Of a DNA stretch of 64,000 nucleotides, positions 8,221 through 17,871 are shown one piece after another. Within the stretch, counting starts at the first letter, position 1. Every line of letters starts with the position of its first letter. Under the pieces are notes generated by a model that was not told the DNA's origin, made no database searches, and was given only the letters and a program-made list of their open reading frames with translations. The position numbers and the translations under genes were made by a program. Location of the stretch: NCBI RefSeq assembly GCF_900215505.1, contig NZ_LT907844.1:2824501-2888500 (forward strand), given 5' to 3'. Source of the DNA: Cohaesibacter sp. ES.047. Its GTDB lineage: Bacteria > Pseudomonadota > Alphaproteobacteria > Rhizobiales > Cohaesibacteraceae.

Positions 8221-8859
8221 TCAGTCATCAAGCACTCCATCAAAAAGTGCATCCAAGGCCGGAGTGCTTTTCTTCCGCTTCATAATCTTGAATGTTGAAA
8301 GGTGAGGCATTGCAATGAGCAAACCACTACTAAACCGTCCTCGACGGGCGCAGTAGTTTCCCCAGTTGACAGGTACTTTTTCTATTTGGTCTACACCCAA
8401 AATCCGTTGCATGTAGGGGAGCGTATCAAATCCCAATGTTACAACGAGTTTCGGTTTTGCGGTAGCAAACACTTGTGCCCAGAGTTCTTCGCCGAATTTC
8501 AAGCTGTACTGGAGGTTATTCAACTGGTTTAACCTCGGTGATCGAAACGGGATGAACTGCCCAGAGAGTACATCTTCAGGCCGCTGTTTAAGACGGTCGA
8601 ATAACGCCAGTACCTGCTGTTGCAAGACAGACTGACCAGGAGCCTTGCCACCCCAGCTTTCGTCTCGGTAGGCGCTTTTGCCTTCGGGCATTGCAAACCC
8701 GTCTCGATCTTCGGGTACATTACCGGCTGGATTCAACCCGACAAAAGCAACTTTCGCTCCAGTAAGATTGGTAGCAGGGCAAGATAAAAAGCGCCATCCC
8801 AATTGATTGCCGGACTTCTTATAACCCTGCTCAATGTTAGCCGCTGACAATTCAAACAT
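8221..8859 (-). CDS. uracil-DNA glycosylase-superfamily-like protein
   Basis: A 212-residue protein. The VGLNPAGNVPEDRDGFAMPEG segment (about 40-60) resembles the water-activating motif of UDG folds. LVVTLGFDTLPYM and the late MPHLSTFKIM resemble the core strand and the DNA-minor-groove His loop. No Fe-S cysteine set is seen. Base composition is AT-richer than the flanking core genes, so recent transfer is plausible. Function as a DNA glycosylase is inference from these weak motifs; a nucleotide- or DNA-modifying role in defence is an alternative. Confidence 0.5.
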   Translation of the reverse strand: MFELSAANIEQGYKKSGNQLGWRFLSCPATNLTGAKVAFVGLNPAGNVPEDRDGFAMPEGKSAYRDESWGGKAPGQSVLQQQVLALFDRLKQRPEDVLSGQFIPFRSPRLNQLNNLQYSLKFGEELWAQVFATAKPKLVVTLGFDTLPYMQRILGVDQIEKVPVNWGNYCARRGRFSSGLLIAMPHLSTFKIMKRKKSTPALDALFDGVLDD

Positions 8860-9485
8860 CTACTGCCTCATAATAGACAAACTCTAGCACTGCGCTTTGC
8901 ATGGATCTTTGTAGGCCACCATTCTTGCCGCGAACACCCAAAAGCAGACAACTGCAGTATGACGCATCTAAACGCAGATAGTGCAGGAGCCATCCACACC
9001 ATCCGCAAAGCGTGAGTTCGTGCATTGGGCTACAAATGACGGGGCCGATCCTGTTCGGGACTCTTGAAATGAAAGTGTATCCGCGGTCGCAACAAAGAGC
9101 GACCGGAAAGCGCAGCTCAAAGCCGACTTTGGTTTAATTTACGGCGAATGTCAGACCCGTATCTTTCGCTCTTGTTGAGCTGGTAAAGAACGAATAACCC
9201 CATCATATCTTCACAACCAAGCAATGGAGACGTTGCTATGAAAGACCTTTGTGTCAGCATGGGATCCGGTGTCTGAGTCCAGAGCTTGGTGGCAGTTGCA
9301 TGCGGTGCCAAGAGCTGTAACCGGATGAAGTTGCCGGTCTCATTGCCGTGACGAGAGAACCGGGCTGCTCGATTATTGGTTTTTACAAATTTGCTGCTGA
9401 ATTGTCTGATGAATACGAATAGGCGTTTCGCCAGCTTTTTGGTGTGACGGAGACAATCACAGGAACAAGGCTGCCTCCTAACTGG
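8860..9485. other. intergenic stretch without a recognised gene
   Basis: This stretch of 626 bases holds only short frames on both strands, such as 9117-9311 on the minus strand, and none has a recognisable family signature. No tRNA or repeat was seen. It lies between the transferred-looking glycosylase-like gene and hpaR and may be an old junction. Confidence 0.5.
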
Positions 9486-9950
9486 TCACGATTCCGAACT
9501 GAGGGATTCGAGCAGGATTTCGATCTCATCGAGCAGGGTTCTCATTCTTTCGGATCCAATCTTGCTTTCAATGTCTTGATAAATCTCAGCACTTGCTGGA
9601 GCCAACTTTCGGATGAATTGACCGCCTTCCTTGCTAAGGCTCACCAATGTGCGTCTGCCATCCGCGGTATCCCGGTTGATTTCCACAAAGCCTCGAGCCT
9701 CCAGCGTACGCATAATGCGCGTGAGGGAAGGGGCAAGAATGCAAGCTTGCCGAGCCAGAAAACTGGCGTCCACAGTTCCCTCCTCATCCAGCACGCGCAT
9801 CACGCGCCATTGCTGCTCCGTGACATCATGTTCCGCGAGCAAAGGTCTGAAATAATCCATCACCGCTTCACGAGCTCTCAAGAGGGCGATTGGCAACGTT
9901 CTTTGAGTCTGGCTTAGTTCCAGACCTTCGCGGGACGGTTGTTTTGGCAT
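9486..9950 (-). CDS. hpaR: MarR-family regulator of homoprotocatechuate degradation
   Basis: A 154-residue MarR protein with the winged helix at about 40-110: VTEQQWRVMRVLDEEGTVDASFLARQACILAPSLTRIMRTLEARGFVEINRDTADGRRTLVSLS. The N-terminal LSQTQRTLPIALLRAREAVMDYFRPLL and overall sequence match HpaR repressors, which release DNA on binding hydroxyphenylacetates. It is divergent from hpaF. The 168-bp gap holds a perfect palindrome, TTAACATGTTAA, a likely operator. A single DNA-binding target shared with three more promoters in this cluster is proposed. Confidence 0.9.
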   Translation of the reverse strand: MPKQPSREGLELSQTQRTLPIALLRAREAVMDYFRPLLAEHDVTEQQWRVMRVLDEEGTVDASFLARQACILAPSLTRIMRTLEARGFVEINRDTADGRRTLVSLSKEGGQFIRKLAPASAEIYQDIESKIGSERMRTLLDEIEILLESLSSES

Positions 9951-10066
9951 CTCCCCAAACTCCTTCGGTGTGATTGCTTCTGCTGTCTAGAAATATTCAG
10001 AAATCAAAGCAAGAGCGCAAATTATCAGACTTTGTAACACTAGACTAAAATTGAATAGTGGCCCGA

Positions 10067-10097
10067 TTGACAATACCACAAAAATTTAACATGTTAA
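10067..10097 (+). promoter_or_regulatory. hpaF promoter with HpaR-type palindromic operator
   Basis: TTGACA at 10067-10072 is a good -35 candidate. The perfect 12-bp palindrome TTAACATGTTAA lies at 10086-10097, where the -10 region would be, 21 bases before the GTG start of hpaF. A repressor here would block RNA polymerase. The same 12-mer recurs exactly before dctP (22651-22662) and in variant form before dctQ and the hydroxylase gene. Assignment to HpaR is inference. Confidence 0.6.
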
Positions 10098-10118
10098 GTA
10101 AATATCTGGGAGGAAATC

Positions 10119-10508
10119 GTGCCACACCTAAGGATTGAATATTCAGCGGGGCTGGAAAACCGTGCTGACATGGCGGAGCTGTGTCAAGCGGCCTATCAGG
10201 CGATGCTCAAAACAGGGATCTTTCCCACTGCTGGCGTTCGTGTTCGTGCCTTCAAGGCAAACCACGCCATCGTTGGTGACGGGTTGAACGAGAATGATTT
10301 TGCTGCATTGACCTTGTCAGTTGGGTCCGGTCGATCGGTCGAACAGCTCAAGTCTGCTGGGGATGCAATTTTTGCGGCGGTGAGCGGCGCCCTCGCGCAC
10401 CCTTTGGCTACGACGCATTTCGCGCTCTCCCTCGAAATTCGTGTCATCAACCCGGACCTGAGTTGGAAAGACACCCCTATTCATGCCCGCCTATCAGGCC
10501 AGAATTAA
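10119..10508 (+). CDS. hpaF: 5-carboxymethyl-2-hydroxymuconate delta-isomerase
   Basis: A 129-residue tautomerase-fold enzyme that isomerises 5-carboxymethyl-2-hydroxymuconate to 2-oxohept-3-ene-1,7-dioate precursor. The start codon is GTG, with GGGAGG 8-13 bases upstream. Pro2, directly after the initiator Met (MPHLRIEYS), is the catalytic N-terminal proline of this family. LSLEIRVINPDLSWKDTPIHARL is the typical CHMI end. It is first in the long hpa operon and ends 10 bp before hpaE. Confidence 0.93.
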   Translation: MPHLRIEYSAGLENRADMAELCQAAYQAMLKTGIFPTAGVRVRAFKANHAIVGDGLNENDFAALTLSVGSGRSVEQLKSAGDAIFAAVSGALAHPLATTHFALSLEIRVINPDLSWKDTPIHARLSGQN

Positions 10509-10518
10509 AGGAAGATCT

Positions 10519-12027
<1,509 letters not shown>

Positions 12028-12155
12028 TCAGCCCGGGCCGAGGGCTCTTTGGGGCGGCTAAGCCTGCCCCAATCGACAGTCAAACACATGCTCCAGCAAA
12101 TGAGAGCCTCATAACAAAATTCGGGACACTGACATGTGTCTAGGGGAGAGAAAAT

Positions 12156-13136
12156 ATGCCAATTCCAGCACCCAATCTGTATCCACCGTTCAACATACTG
12201 CGCCTTAGTCATGTCGTCTTCGGGGTCAAGGACCTAAGTGCCAGCCGCCGCTTCTATGTCGATACTCTCGGCCTGCAGGTAACGGATGAGACAGACAATG
12301 CAATCTACCTGCGTGCTCTGGAAGAGCGCGGCCATCACTGCCTTGTCTTGAGCAAAGCACCCAAAAGCGAAGTGCAAAGCCTGTCCTTCAAGGTGTTTGC
12401 CGAGGAAGAACTCGACAAGGCACATGATTGGTTCGAGCAGAAAGGCCATCCTGTTGAGTGGGTCGAGCGAGATTATCAGGGACGCACGCTCGCAACGGTC
12501 GACAATTTCGGCATGCCGATCGAGTTCTATTTCAAGATGGATCGGCTTGCTCCCATCCATCAGAAATATGAGCTCTACAAAGGCGTGAAGCCGCTGCGCA
12601 TAGATCACTTCAACTGCTTTTCTTCTTCCGTTGATGAAAGCGTGGCTTTCTACAATGAGCTTGGCTTCCGTGTGACCGAATATACCGAGGACGAGGACAG
12701 TGGCAAACTGTGGGCTGCGTGGACGCACCGCAAGGGCGGCGTGCATGACATTGCCTTCACCAACGGTTTGGGGCCGCGCCTTCATCACACTGCCTTCTGG
12801 GTTCCGACCCCGCTCAACATCATCGATTTGTGCGATCTGATGGCGACCACTGGATATGTAAGCAACATCGAACGCGGGCCGGGTCGGCACGGCATATCCA
12901 ATGCCTTCTTCCTCTATATTCTTGATCCGGACGGGCACCGCATCGAGATCTATTGCTCCGACTATCAGACAGTTGATCCCGATCTTGAGGCAATCAAGTG
13001 GGATCTCAAGGATCCGCAGCGCCAGACCCTCTGGGGCGCGCCAGCACCACGCTCCTGGTTCGAGCATGGTTCGCTGTTCGATGGCCTTGAGCCGAAACAG
13101 AGCGATCTGGCAGCAAGCCCGATCATTGCTCCATGA
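12156..13136 (+). CDS. homoprotocatechuate 2,3-dioxygenase, type I extradiol (VOC fold)
   Basis: A 326-residue ring-cleaving dioxygenase with two vicinal-oxygen-chelate modules (about 13-130 and 145-270). The Fe/Mn ligands are visible: His151 in LRIDHFN, His210 or His211 in PRLHHTAFW, and Glu264 in HRIEIYCSDYQT. They match the layout of the Brevibacterium/Arthrobacter homoprotocatechuate enzymes (H155, H214, E267). It cleaves 3,4-dihydroxyphenylacetate to 5-carboxymethyl-2-hydroxymuconate semialdehyde. It is not homologous to the LigB-type HpaD encoded at 19.2 kb, although both should do the same reaction. GGGGAGAG lies before the ATG. Confidence 0.9.
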   Translation: MPIPAPNLYPPFNILRLSHVVFGVKDLSASRRFYVDTLGLQVTDETDNAIYLRALEERGHHCLVLSKAPKSEVQSLSFKVFAEEELDKAHDWFEQKGHPVEWVERDYQGRTLATVDNFGMPIEFYFKMDRLAPIHQKYELYKGVKPLRIDHFNCFSSSVDESVAFYNELGFRVTEYTEDEDSGKLWAAWTHRKGGVHDIAFTNGLGPRLHHTAFWVPTPLNIIDLCDLMATTGYVSNIERGPGRHGISNAFFLYILDPDGHRIEIYCSDYQTVDPDLEAIKWDLKDPQRQTLWGAPAPRSWFEHGSLFDGLEPKQSDLAASPIIAP

Positions 13137-13199
13137 GCTGACGGTTCGGGATGGGCCATTGAAGGCTCGTCCCGGACAGCTCTAAATGAGGAATGTCTG

Positions 13200-14648
13200 A
13201 TGCTCAAAGATCCGGAATTGCTCAGGCAGGCAGCGCTCGTGGGGGAGCGCTGGATCCCTGCCGATGAAACGGGAATAGAAGTCACCAACCCGGCGACGGG
13301 CGAGACCATCGGTTATGTGCCAAGCCTTGGTGCCGCCGAAACAGAAGTTGCCATCAAGGCGGCAGATCGTGCGCAGAAGCAATGGGCAGCCCGGACCGCC
13401 AAGGAACGATCTGTCATTTTGCGAGGCTGGTACGATCTTGTGATCGACAATGTCGATGATCTGGCGTTGATCCTGACGCTGGAACAGGGCAAGCCGCTGG
13501 CAGAAGCAAAGGGCGAGATCCTTTATGGTGCCTCTTTCATTGAGTGGTTCGCCGAGGAAGCGCGCAGGGTCTACGGTGATGTCATCCCCGGGCATGCTGC
13601 GGACAAGCGGATTGTCGTCATCAAGCAGCCGATTGGGGTCGTCGCTGCGATTACACCTTGGAACTTTCCCAACGCTATGATCACCCGCAAGGCGGGCCCT
13701 GCGCTTGCCGCCGGATGTGCCATGGTGCTCAAACCGGCCGAGCAGACACCTTTTTCCGCGATTGCGCTGGCCGTTCTGGCACAACGTGCGGGGCTGCCCG
13801 ATGGCCTGCTGTCGGTCATTACCGGGCCTGCACGGGACATCGGTGCTGTGATGACGGGCAGTGAAACAGTTCGCAAACTGACCTTCACCGGCTCGACGCC
13901 GGTGGGGGTGGAGTTGATGCGACAGTGTGCGCCAACGGTCAAGAAACTGGCACTGGAGCTGGGGGGCAATGCGCCATTTATCGTGTTTGATGACGCGGAT
14001 CTGGACGCCGCCGTCGAAGGGGCGATCATCTCGAAATTTCGAAACAATGGCCAAACTTGTGTCTGCGCCAATCGGATCTATGTCCAGTCCGGGGTCTATG
14101 ATGCCTTTGCGCAAAAGCTTGCGGCAAAGCTGTCGACCCTGAAGGTTGGTAACGGTCTGGAGCAAGACACGATCTTTGGACCATTGATCGATGAGAAGGC
14201 TATCGCCAAGGTCGAAGAGCATATCGCGGATGCGACCGGCCAAGGAGCAAGCCTGATGTGCGGAGGCTCTGTTCATCCGCTCGGTGGCTCCTTCTTTGAA
14301 CCGACAGTTCTGACTGACGTGACCCAGAATATGGCCATCGCGTCGGAGGAAACCTTCGGCCCGGTCGCCCCGCTGTTCCGCTTTGAAGAGGACGCAGACG
14401 TCGTCGCCATGTCCAATGACACCGAGTTCGGTCTGGCTTCCTACTTTTATACCCGTGATCTGGCTCGGGCCTGGAAGGTCGGGGAACAGCTTGAATATGG
14501 AATGGTCGGTATCAACACCGGCCTGATCTCGACACCTGAAGCACCGTTCGGCGGCATCAAATCCTCCGGCCTTGGCCGGGAAGGATCCCGCTACGGCATC
14601 GAGGAATTCACTGAAATCAAATATCTCTGCTTCGGCGGAATTGCCTGA
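13200..14648 (+). CDS. gabD: succinate-semialdehyde dehydrogenase
   Basis: An ALDH of 482 residues, GabD-like. It converts succinic semialdehyde, the product of HpaI, to succinate. Features are AITPWNFPNAMITRK, TFTGSTPVGVELM, the Glu in LALELGGNAPF and the catalytic Cys287 in NNGQTCVCANRIYV. The second Cys two residues on is typical of GabD. The C-terminal PFGGIKSSGLGREGSRYGIEEFTEIKYLC fits. Its place inside the hpa operon closes the pathway at the TCA cycle. GAGGAATGTCTG precedes the start; hpaG follows after 11 bp. Confidence 0.92.
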   Translation: MLKDPELLRQAALVGERWIPADETGIEVTNPATGETIGYVPSLGAAETEVAIKAADRAQKQWAARTAKERSVILRGWYDLVIDNVDDLALILTLEQGKPLAEAKGEILYGASFIEWFAEEARRVYGDVIPGHAADKRIVVIKQPIGVVAAITPWNFPNAMITRKAGPALAAGCAMVLKPAEQTPFSAIALAVLAQRAGLPDGLLSVITGPARDIGAVMTGSETVRKLTFTGSTPVGVELMRQCAPTVKKLALELGGNAPFIVFDDADLDAAVEGAIISKFRNNGQTCVCANRIYVQSGVYDAFAQKLAAKLSTLKVGNGLEQDTIFGPLIDEKAIAKVEEHIADATGQGASLMCGGSVHPLGGSFFEPTVLTDVTQNMAIASEETFGPVAPLFRFEEDADVVAMSNDTEFGLASYFYTRDLARAWKVGEQLEYGMVGINTGLISTPEAPFGGIKSSGLGREGSRYGIEEFTEIKYLCFGGIA

Positions 14649-14659
14649 GGAGGCTGACC

Positions 14660-15538
14660 ATGAAATCCATTCCCGCTCGCGTTGTGGCCTTCCGTGCCAA
14701 TGGTGCCGACCGCTACGGTCTTGTAACCGATGACGGCATTGTCGATTTGACACCCGAGTTCGGTGCTCGCTTTGGAAGCCTCAAACAGGTGATCGAGGCA
14801 GGCGCACTCGAAGAGATCATCAAGGCAGCCGAAGGGCGTGCCGCCAGCTATCGGCAAGAGGATGTCGACTTTCTCATTCCGATAGACAAGCCGGAAAAGC
14901 TGATCTGCATTGGCGTCAATTTTCCTGACCGCAACGCCGAATACAAGGATGGTCAGGCCTTGCCGTCCAAACCGTCCATGTTCATTCGCTTTCCTCGCAG
15001 CTTCACCGGTCACGGCGGTAATCTCGTTCGCCCGCCGGAAAGCCCGCAACTCGACTATGAAGGCGAAGTCACGATTGTCATTGGCAAGGGTGGACGCCGA
15101 ATTGCGGAGGCAGATGCCTATGACCACATAGCCGCGTTGACCCTGTGCAACGAGGGAACAATCCGCGACTGGGTGCGCCACGCCAAATTCAACGTGACCC
15201 AAGGCAAAAACTGGGATCAATCCGGAGCGATTGGGCCGTGGCTCGTTCCCTTTCGGTCTGCAGACCAGCTTGATGACATTGAGCTGGTAACCCGGGTCAA
15301 TGGTGAGGTTCGCCAACAAGACCGCACGTCCCGCATGATGTTCAGCTTCCGCTACATTGTCGCTTATGTCTCGACCTTCTGCACGCTGGTTCCCGGCGAT
15401 GTCATTGTCTGCGGTACACCCACCGGAGCCGGAGCCCGGTTTGACCCGCCTATCTGGCTGCAACCAGGGGATGTAATTGAAGTGGAAGCTGAAGGCATTG
15501 GCGTGCTTCGCAATGGTGTGGAGGATGAACAATGCTGA
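14660..15538 (+). CDS. hpaG: fumarylacetoacetate hydrolase-fold decarboxylase/isomerase of the hpa pathway
   Basis: A single FAH domain of 292 residues (about 75-290) with an N-terminal beta domain. Signature segments are CIGVNFPDRNAEY, DYEGEVTIVIGK with metal-binding Glu residues, KNWDQSGAIGPWLV, and the late GDVIVCGTPTGAGAR. By position it should be the 5-oxopent-3-ene-1,2,5-tricarboxylate decarboxylase, HpaG. Escherichia coli HpaG is a duplicated FAH protein, so this is the half-size version. It starts 9 bases after GAGGAGGCTG and overlaps hpaH by 7 bp. Confidence 0.82.
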   Translation: MKSIPARVVAFRANGADRYGLVTDDGIVDLTPEFGARFGSLKQVIEAGALEEIIKAAEGRAASYRQEDVDFLIPIDKPEKLICIGVNFPDRNAEYKDGQALPSKPSMFIRFPRSFTGHGGNLVRPPESPQLDYEGEVTIVIGKGGRRIAEADAYDHIAALTLCNEGTIRDWVRHAKFNVTQGKNWDQSGAIGPWLVPFRSADQLDDIELVTRVNGEVRQQDRTSRMMFSFRYIVAYVSTFCTLVPGDVIVCGTPTGAGARFDPPIWLQPGDVIEVEAEGIGVLRNGVEDEQC

Positions 15539-16332
15539 GTGACCATGACATTCAAACCGCCGCAGCAGACTTGTTAGAGGCGGAGCGAACGCGGGAGCAG
15601 ATCGGGTTGCTCTCTGTGCGCCACCCAGACATCACTCTGGATGATGCCTATGCAATTCAGGCCGCTCAAATGCCACAGAAGCAAGCGCAGGGCCGCTCCA
15701 TCATCGGTTGGAAAATCGGACTGACATCCAAGGTCATGCAGGATGCCTTGGGGATTGCTACGCCGGACAGCGGTGTTTTGTATGACGATATGGACTTTGC
15801 CGATGGGTCTCATATTCCTGCAACGCGCTTCATCCAGCCACGCATTGAGGCGGAGATCGCCTTCATCATGAAGGCACCGCTGGAGGGCAAGGTCAGCCGG
15901 GAGGATGTTCTGGCAGCGACAGAGTGTGTCGCGCCTGCTCTTGAGATCCTGGATACGCGGATCGCTCGGCAAGACGCCAGCACCGGCCAGACCAGAAAAA
16001 TCTTTGATACGGTCTCGGACAATGCTGCCAATGGCGGCATCGTGCTTGGAAAACAACGCCATGCACCCGACGCGTTCGACCTCAGATGGGTGGGGGCTAT
16101 CCTGACCAAGAATGACGAAGTCACGGCCACGGGTCTGGGTGCTGCGGTTCTGAATGATCCGGTTATGGGCATAGTCTGGCTATCGGAACGGATGGGGCAA
16201 TATAGGCAGCGCATCGAGGCTGGGCAGGTCGTTCTGGCTGGGTCTTTCATCGCGCCCATCGAGTGCCCGTCTGGCACGCGCATTGATGCCGACTATGGCA
16301 ATTTCGGCCATGTAACAGTGAATTTCGAATGA
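15532..16332 (+). CDS. hpaH: 2-oxo-hept-4-ene-1,7-dioate hydratase
   Basis: A 266-residue MhpD/HpaH-type hydratase that adds water to 2-oxohept-4-ene-1,7-dioate. The conserved IIGWKIGLTSKVMQ and the metal-binding E-x-E in QPRIEAEIAFIM are seen, as are SDNAANGGIVLG and GQVVLAGSFIAPI. GGATGAAC lies before the start, inside the end of hpaG, so the two are translationally coupled. It is followed by hpaI after 11 bp. Confidence 0.92.
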   Translation: MLSDHDIQTAAADLLEAERTREQIGLLSVRHPDITLDDAYAIQAAQMPQKQAQGRSIIGWKIGLTSKVMQDALGIATPDSGVLYDDMDFADGSHIPATRFIQPRIEAEIAFIMKAPLEGKVSREDVLAATECVAPALEILDTRIARQDASTGQTRKIFDTVSDNAANGGIVLGKQRHAPDAFDLRWVGAILTKNDEVTATGLGAAVLNDPVMGIVWLSERMGQYRQRIEAGQVVLAGSFIAPIECPSGTRIDADYGNFGHVTVNFE

Positions 16333-16343
16333 AGGAGGCTTGC

Positions 16344-17105
16344 ATGCCAGCCCCATTGAATAACTTCAAGATCCGCCTCAAAGAAGGGACAACACAAATC
16401 GGGCTCTGGCTTGGTCTGGGCGATCCGTCTGTTGCAGAATTATGCGGCGGAATCGGATTTGATTGGTTGCTGATTGATGGCGAACATGGCCCTAACGGTC
16501 TGCGCGATACGCTCTCACAGCTCCGCTCAATCGGGTCAAAGACGCAGGTTGTGGTCAGAACGCGAGATGACAATCGGGCCGAAATCAAGCAGATGCTGGA
16601 TATCGGTGCGCAGACACTGCTTGTTCCCATGATTGAAAGCGGTAAGCAGGCCGAGGAGGTCGTTCGTTCAGCCAAGTATCCGCCACATGGGGTGCGGGGC
16701 GTGGGGGCCGCTCTGGCCCGCGCGTCTGATTACAATGGCATTGCGGACTATCTGCAGACCGCCAACAAAGAGGTCTGCGTTCTGCTTCAGGTCGAGAGCA
16801 AGGCCGGACTTGATGCTCTTGATGATATTCTTGCTCAGGATGGCGTTGATGGCGTTTTTGTCGGGCCGGCTGATCTGGCCGCGGACCTTGGATATTTGGG
16901 ACGGCCGGGTGACCCGGAGGTGCAGAAAATCGTCAACGACACGCTCAATCGCATTCGGGCTAAAGGAAAAGCAGCCGGAATTTTGACGTCTGATCAATCA
17001 CTTGCTCAGGGTTACAAGCAACTGGGCGTCGAGTTTCTGGCGGTTGGCTCCGACGTCGGCGTTTTGCGCGGGGGACTCGTCGCCTTGCAACGGAATTTTG
17101 CCTGA
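16344..17105 (+). CDS. hpaI: 4-hydroxy-2-oxoheptanedioate aldolase
   Basis: Class II pyruvate aldolase of the HpcH/HpaI family, 253 residues. It splits 4-hydroxy-2-oxoheptane-1,7-dioate to pyruvate and succinic semialdehyde. The base His is in LIDGEHGPNGL and the Arg in VVRTRDD. The metal ligands Glu and Asp lie in VESKAGLD and VFVGPADLAADLG. The ATG at 16344 is chosen because AAGGAGG lies 7-13 bases upstream; the in-frame ATG at 16329 lies before that site. It ends the hpaF-hpaI block. Confidence 0.93.
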   Translation: MPAPLNNFKIRLKEGTTQIGLWLGLGDPSVAELCGGIGFDWLLIDGEHGPNGLRDTLSQLRSIGSKTQVVVRTRDDNRAEIKQMLDIGAQTLLVPMIESGKQAEEVVRSAKYPPHGVRGVGAALARASDYNGIADYLQTANKEVCVLLQVESKAGLDALDDILAQDGVDGVFVGPADLAADLGYLGRPGDPEVQKIVNDTLNRIRAKGKAAGILTSDQSLAQGYKQLGVEFLAVGSDVGVLRGGLVALQRNFA

Positions 17106-17153
17106 ATTCGACGAATGTAGGCAATGGAAAGCAGAACCAACTCTGCTATATTG

Positions 17154-17165
17154 TTAACAAGTTAA
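17154..17165 (+). promoter_or_regulatory. HpaR-type operator before the TRAP genes
   Basis: TTAACAAGTTAA differs by one base from the perfect 12-mer upstream of hpaF and dctP. TATATT at 17147-17152 directly before it could be a -10 element. It lies about 95 bp ahead of the dctP relic and dctQ, so dctQM-hpaD may have its own regulated promoter. Confidence 0.5.
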
Positions 17166-17259
17166 ATAAATTTTCAAAATCGGTAAGCGGCAGAATTCAG
17201 GGGAGAGATCGTACAACAAGCCGATTTGATCAAGGACGGTCACAGGGGGAGGAATATCA

Positions 17260-17373
17260 ATGACCATTTCCAGACATAATTTCATTGCGGCAGCACTGCT
17301 CGCGGTCTCCATGCTCGGCAGCGATGCCGCCCGGACTCTGGCAAGCATGCAAACTGCAAAGCCGAACAAATGA
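17260..17373 (+). pseudogene. internally deleted dctP (TRAP binding protein relic)
   Basis: A 37-codon open frame with a strong GGGGGAGGAA site. It encodes a signal-peptide-like start (MTISRHNFIAAALLAVSMLG) and then jumps to TLASMQTAKPNK. The last residues match the C-terminus of the full-length DctP at 22.75-23.78 kb (LADMQTAKPSK). Nearly the whole binding domain is therefore missing, yet the frame is open to the stop. The stop overlaps the dctQ start as ATGA, so translation of the relic may still couple to dctQ. Confidence 0.75.
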
Positions 17374-17870
17374 TGGCTGCACACCGAAAACACTCGAAAC
17401 CCCTCAAAGGGCTTCGATTCATCATTGTCCGCGTCCTGCCTGCCATGGCAGCGGCCTTCCTGCTCACTCTTGTCGCGGTAACGGTGATCGACGTCATAGG
17501 GCGTTACTTTTTTAACGCGCCGTTGCCCGGAGCATTTGAGTTGACGCAAATTCTGCTTGCCGATCTGGTGCTGGCCGCTCTGCCCATGACAACATTCAAG
17601 GACAGTCATGTGGAAGTAGACCTTTTAAGCCATTTCTGGAGTTCCGAGACTTATTTACGGATAGGACGCTTCGGTGCCGCGGTTACGGCGATGGTGTTCT
17701 TTGTTCTCAGCTGGAATGTAGGGGTGCACGGCATGAAATTGTTCGAAGACGGCGCGGTTACCAATGATCTTTCTTTGCCGATTTGGCCTGCCGCCGTGCT
17801 TGGGGCCATCACCTATCTGGTCAGTGGCCTGATTGTGCTTGTTCCGATGCGCAAACGGCGGGAGTTCTGA
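17370..17870 (+). CDS. dctQ: TRAP transporter small permease (DctQ)
   Basis: A 166-residue DctQ subunit with four hydrophobic segments, at about 18-40, 55-75, 95-115 and 135-158. VIDVIGRYFFNAPLPGAFELTQILLADLVLAALP and HVEVDLL are hallmark motifs of the family. It starts by ATGA overlap with the dctP relic and is followed by dctM after 1 bp. With DctM and a periplasmic DctP it would import an aromatic acid such as a hydroxyphenylacetate. The substrate is inferred from context only. Confidence 0.9.
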   Translation: MMAAHRKHSKPLKGLRFIIVRVLPAMAAAFLLTLVAVTVIDVIGRYFFNAPLPGAFELTQILLADLVLAALPMTTFKDSHVEVDLLSHFWSSETYLRIGRFGAAVTAMVFFVLSWNVGVHGMKLFEDGAVTNDLSLPIWPAAVLGAITYLVSGLIVLVPMRKRREF

Positions 17871-17871
17871 C

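Noticed and set aside
13182-14753. 523-codon open frame on the minus strand opposite gabD
   Set aside because: It is an antisense shadow of a well-conserved ALDH; the sequence has no family signature and lacks a ribosome site.
14591-15532. 313-codon frame opposite hpaG
   Set aside because: Antisense shadow of a gene with clear FAH-fold motifs and operon overlap.
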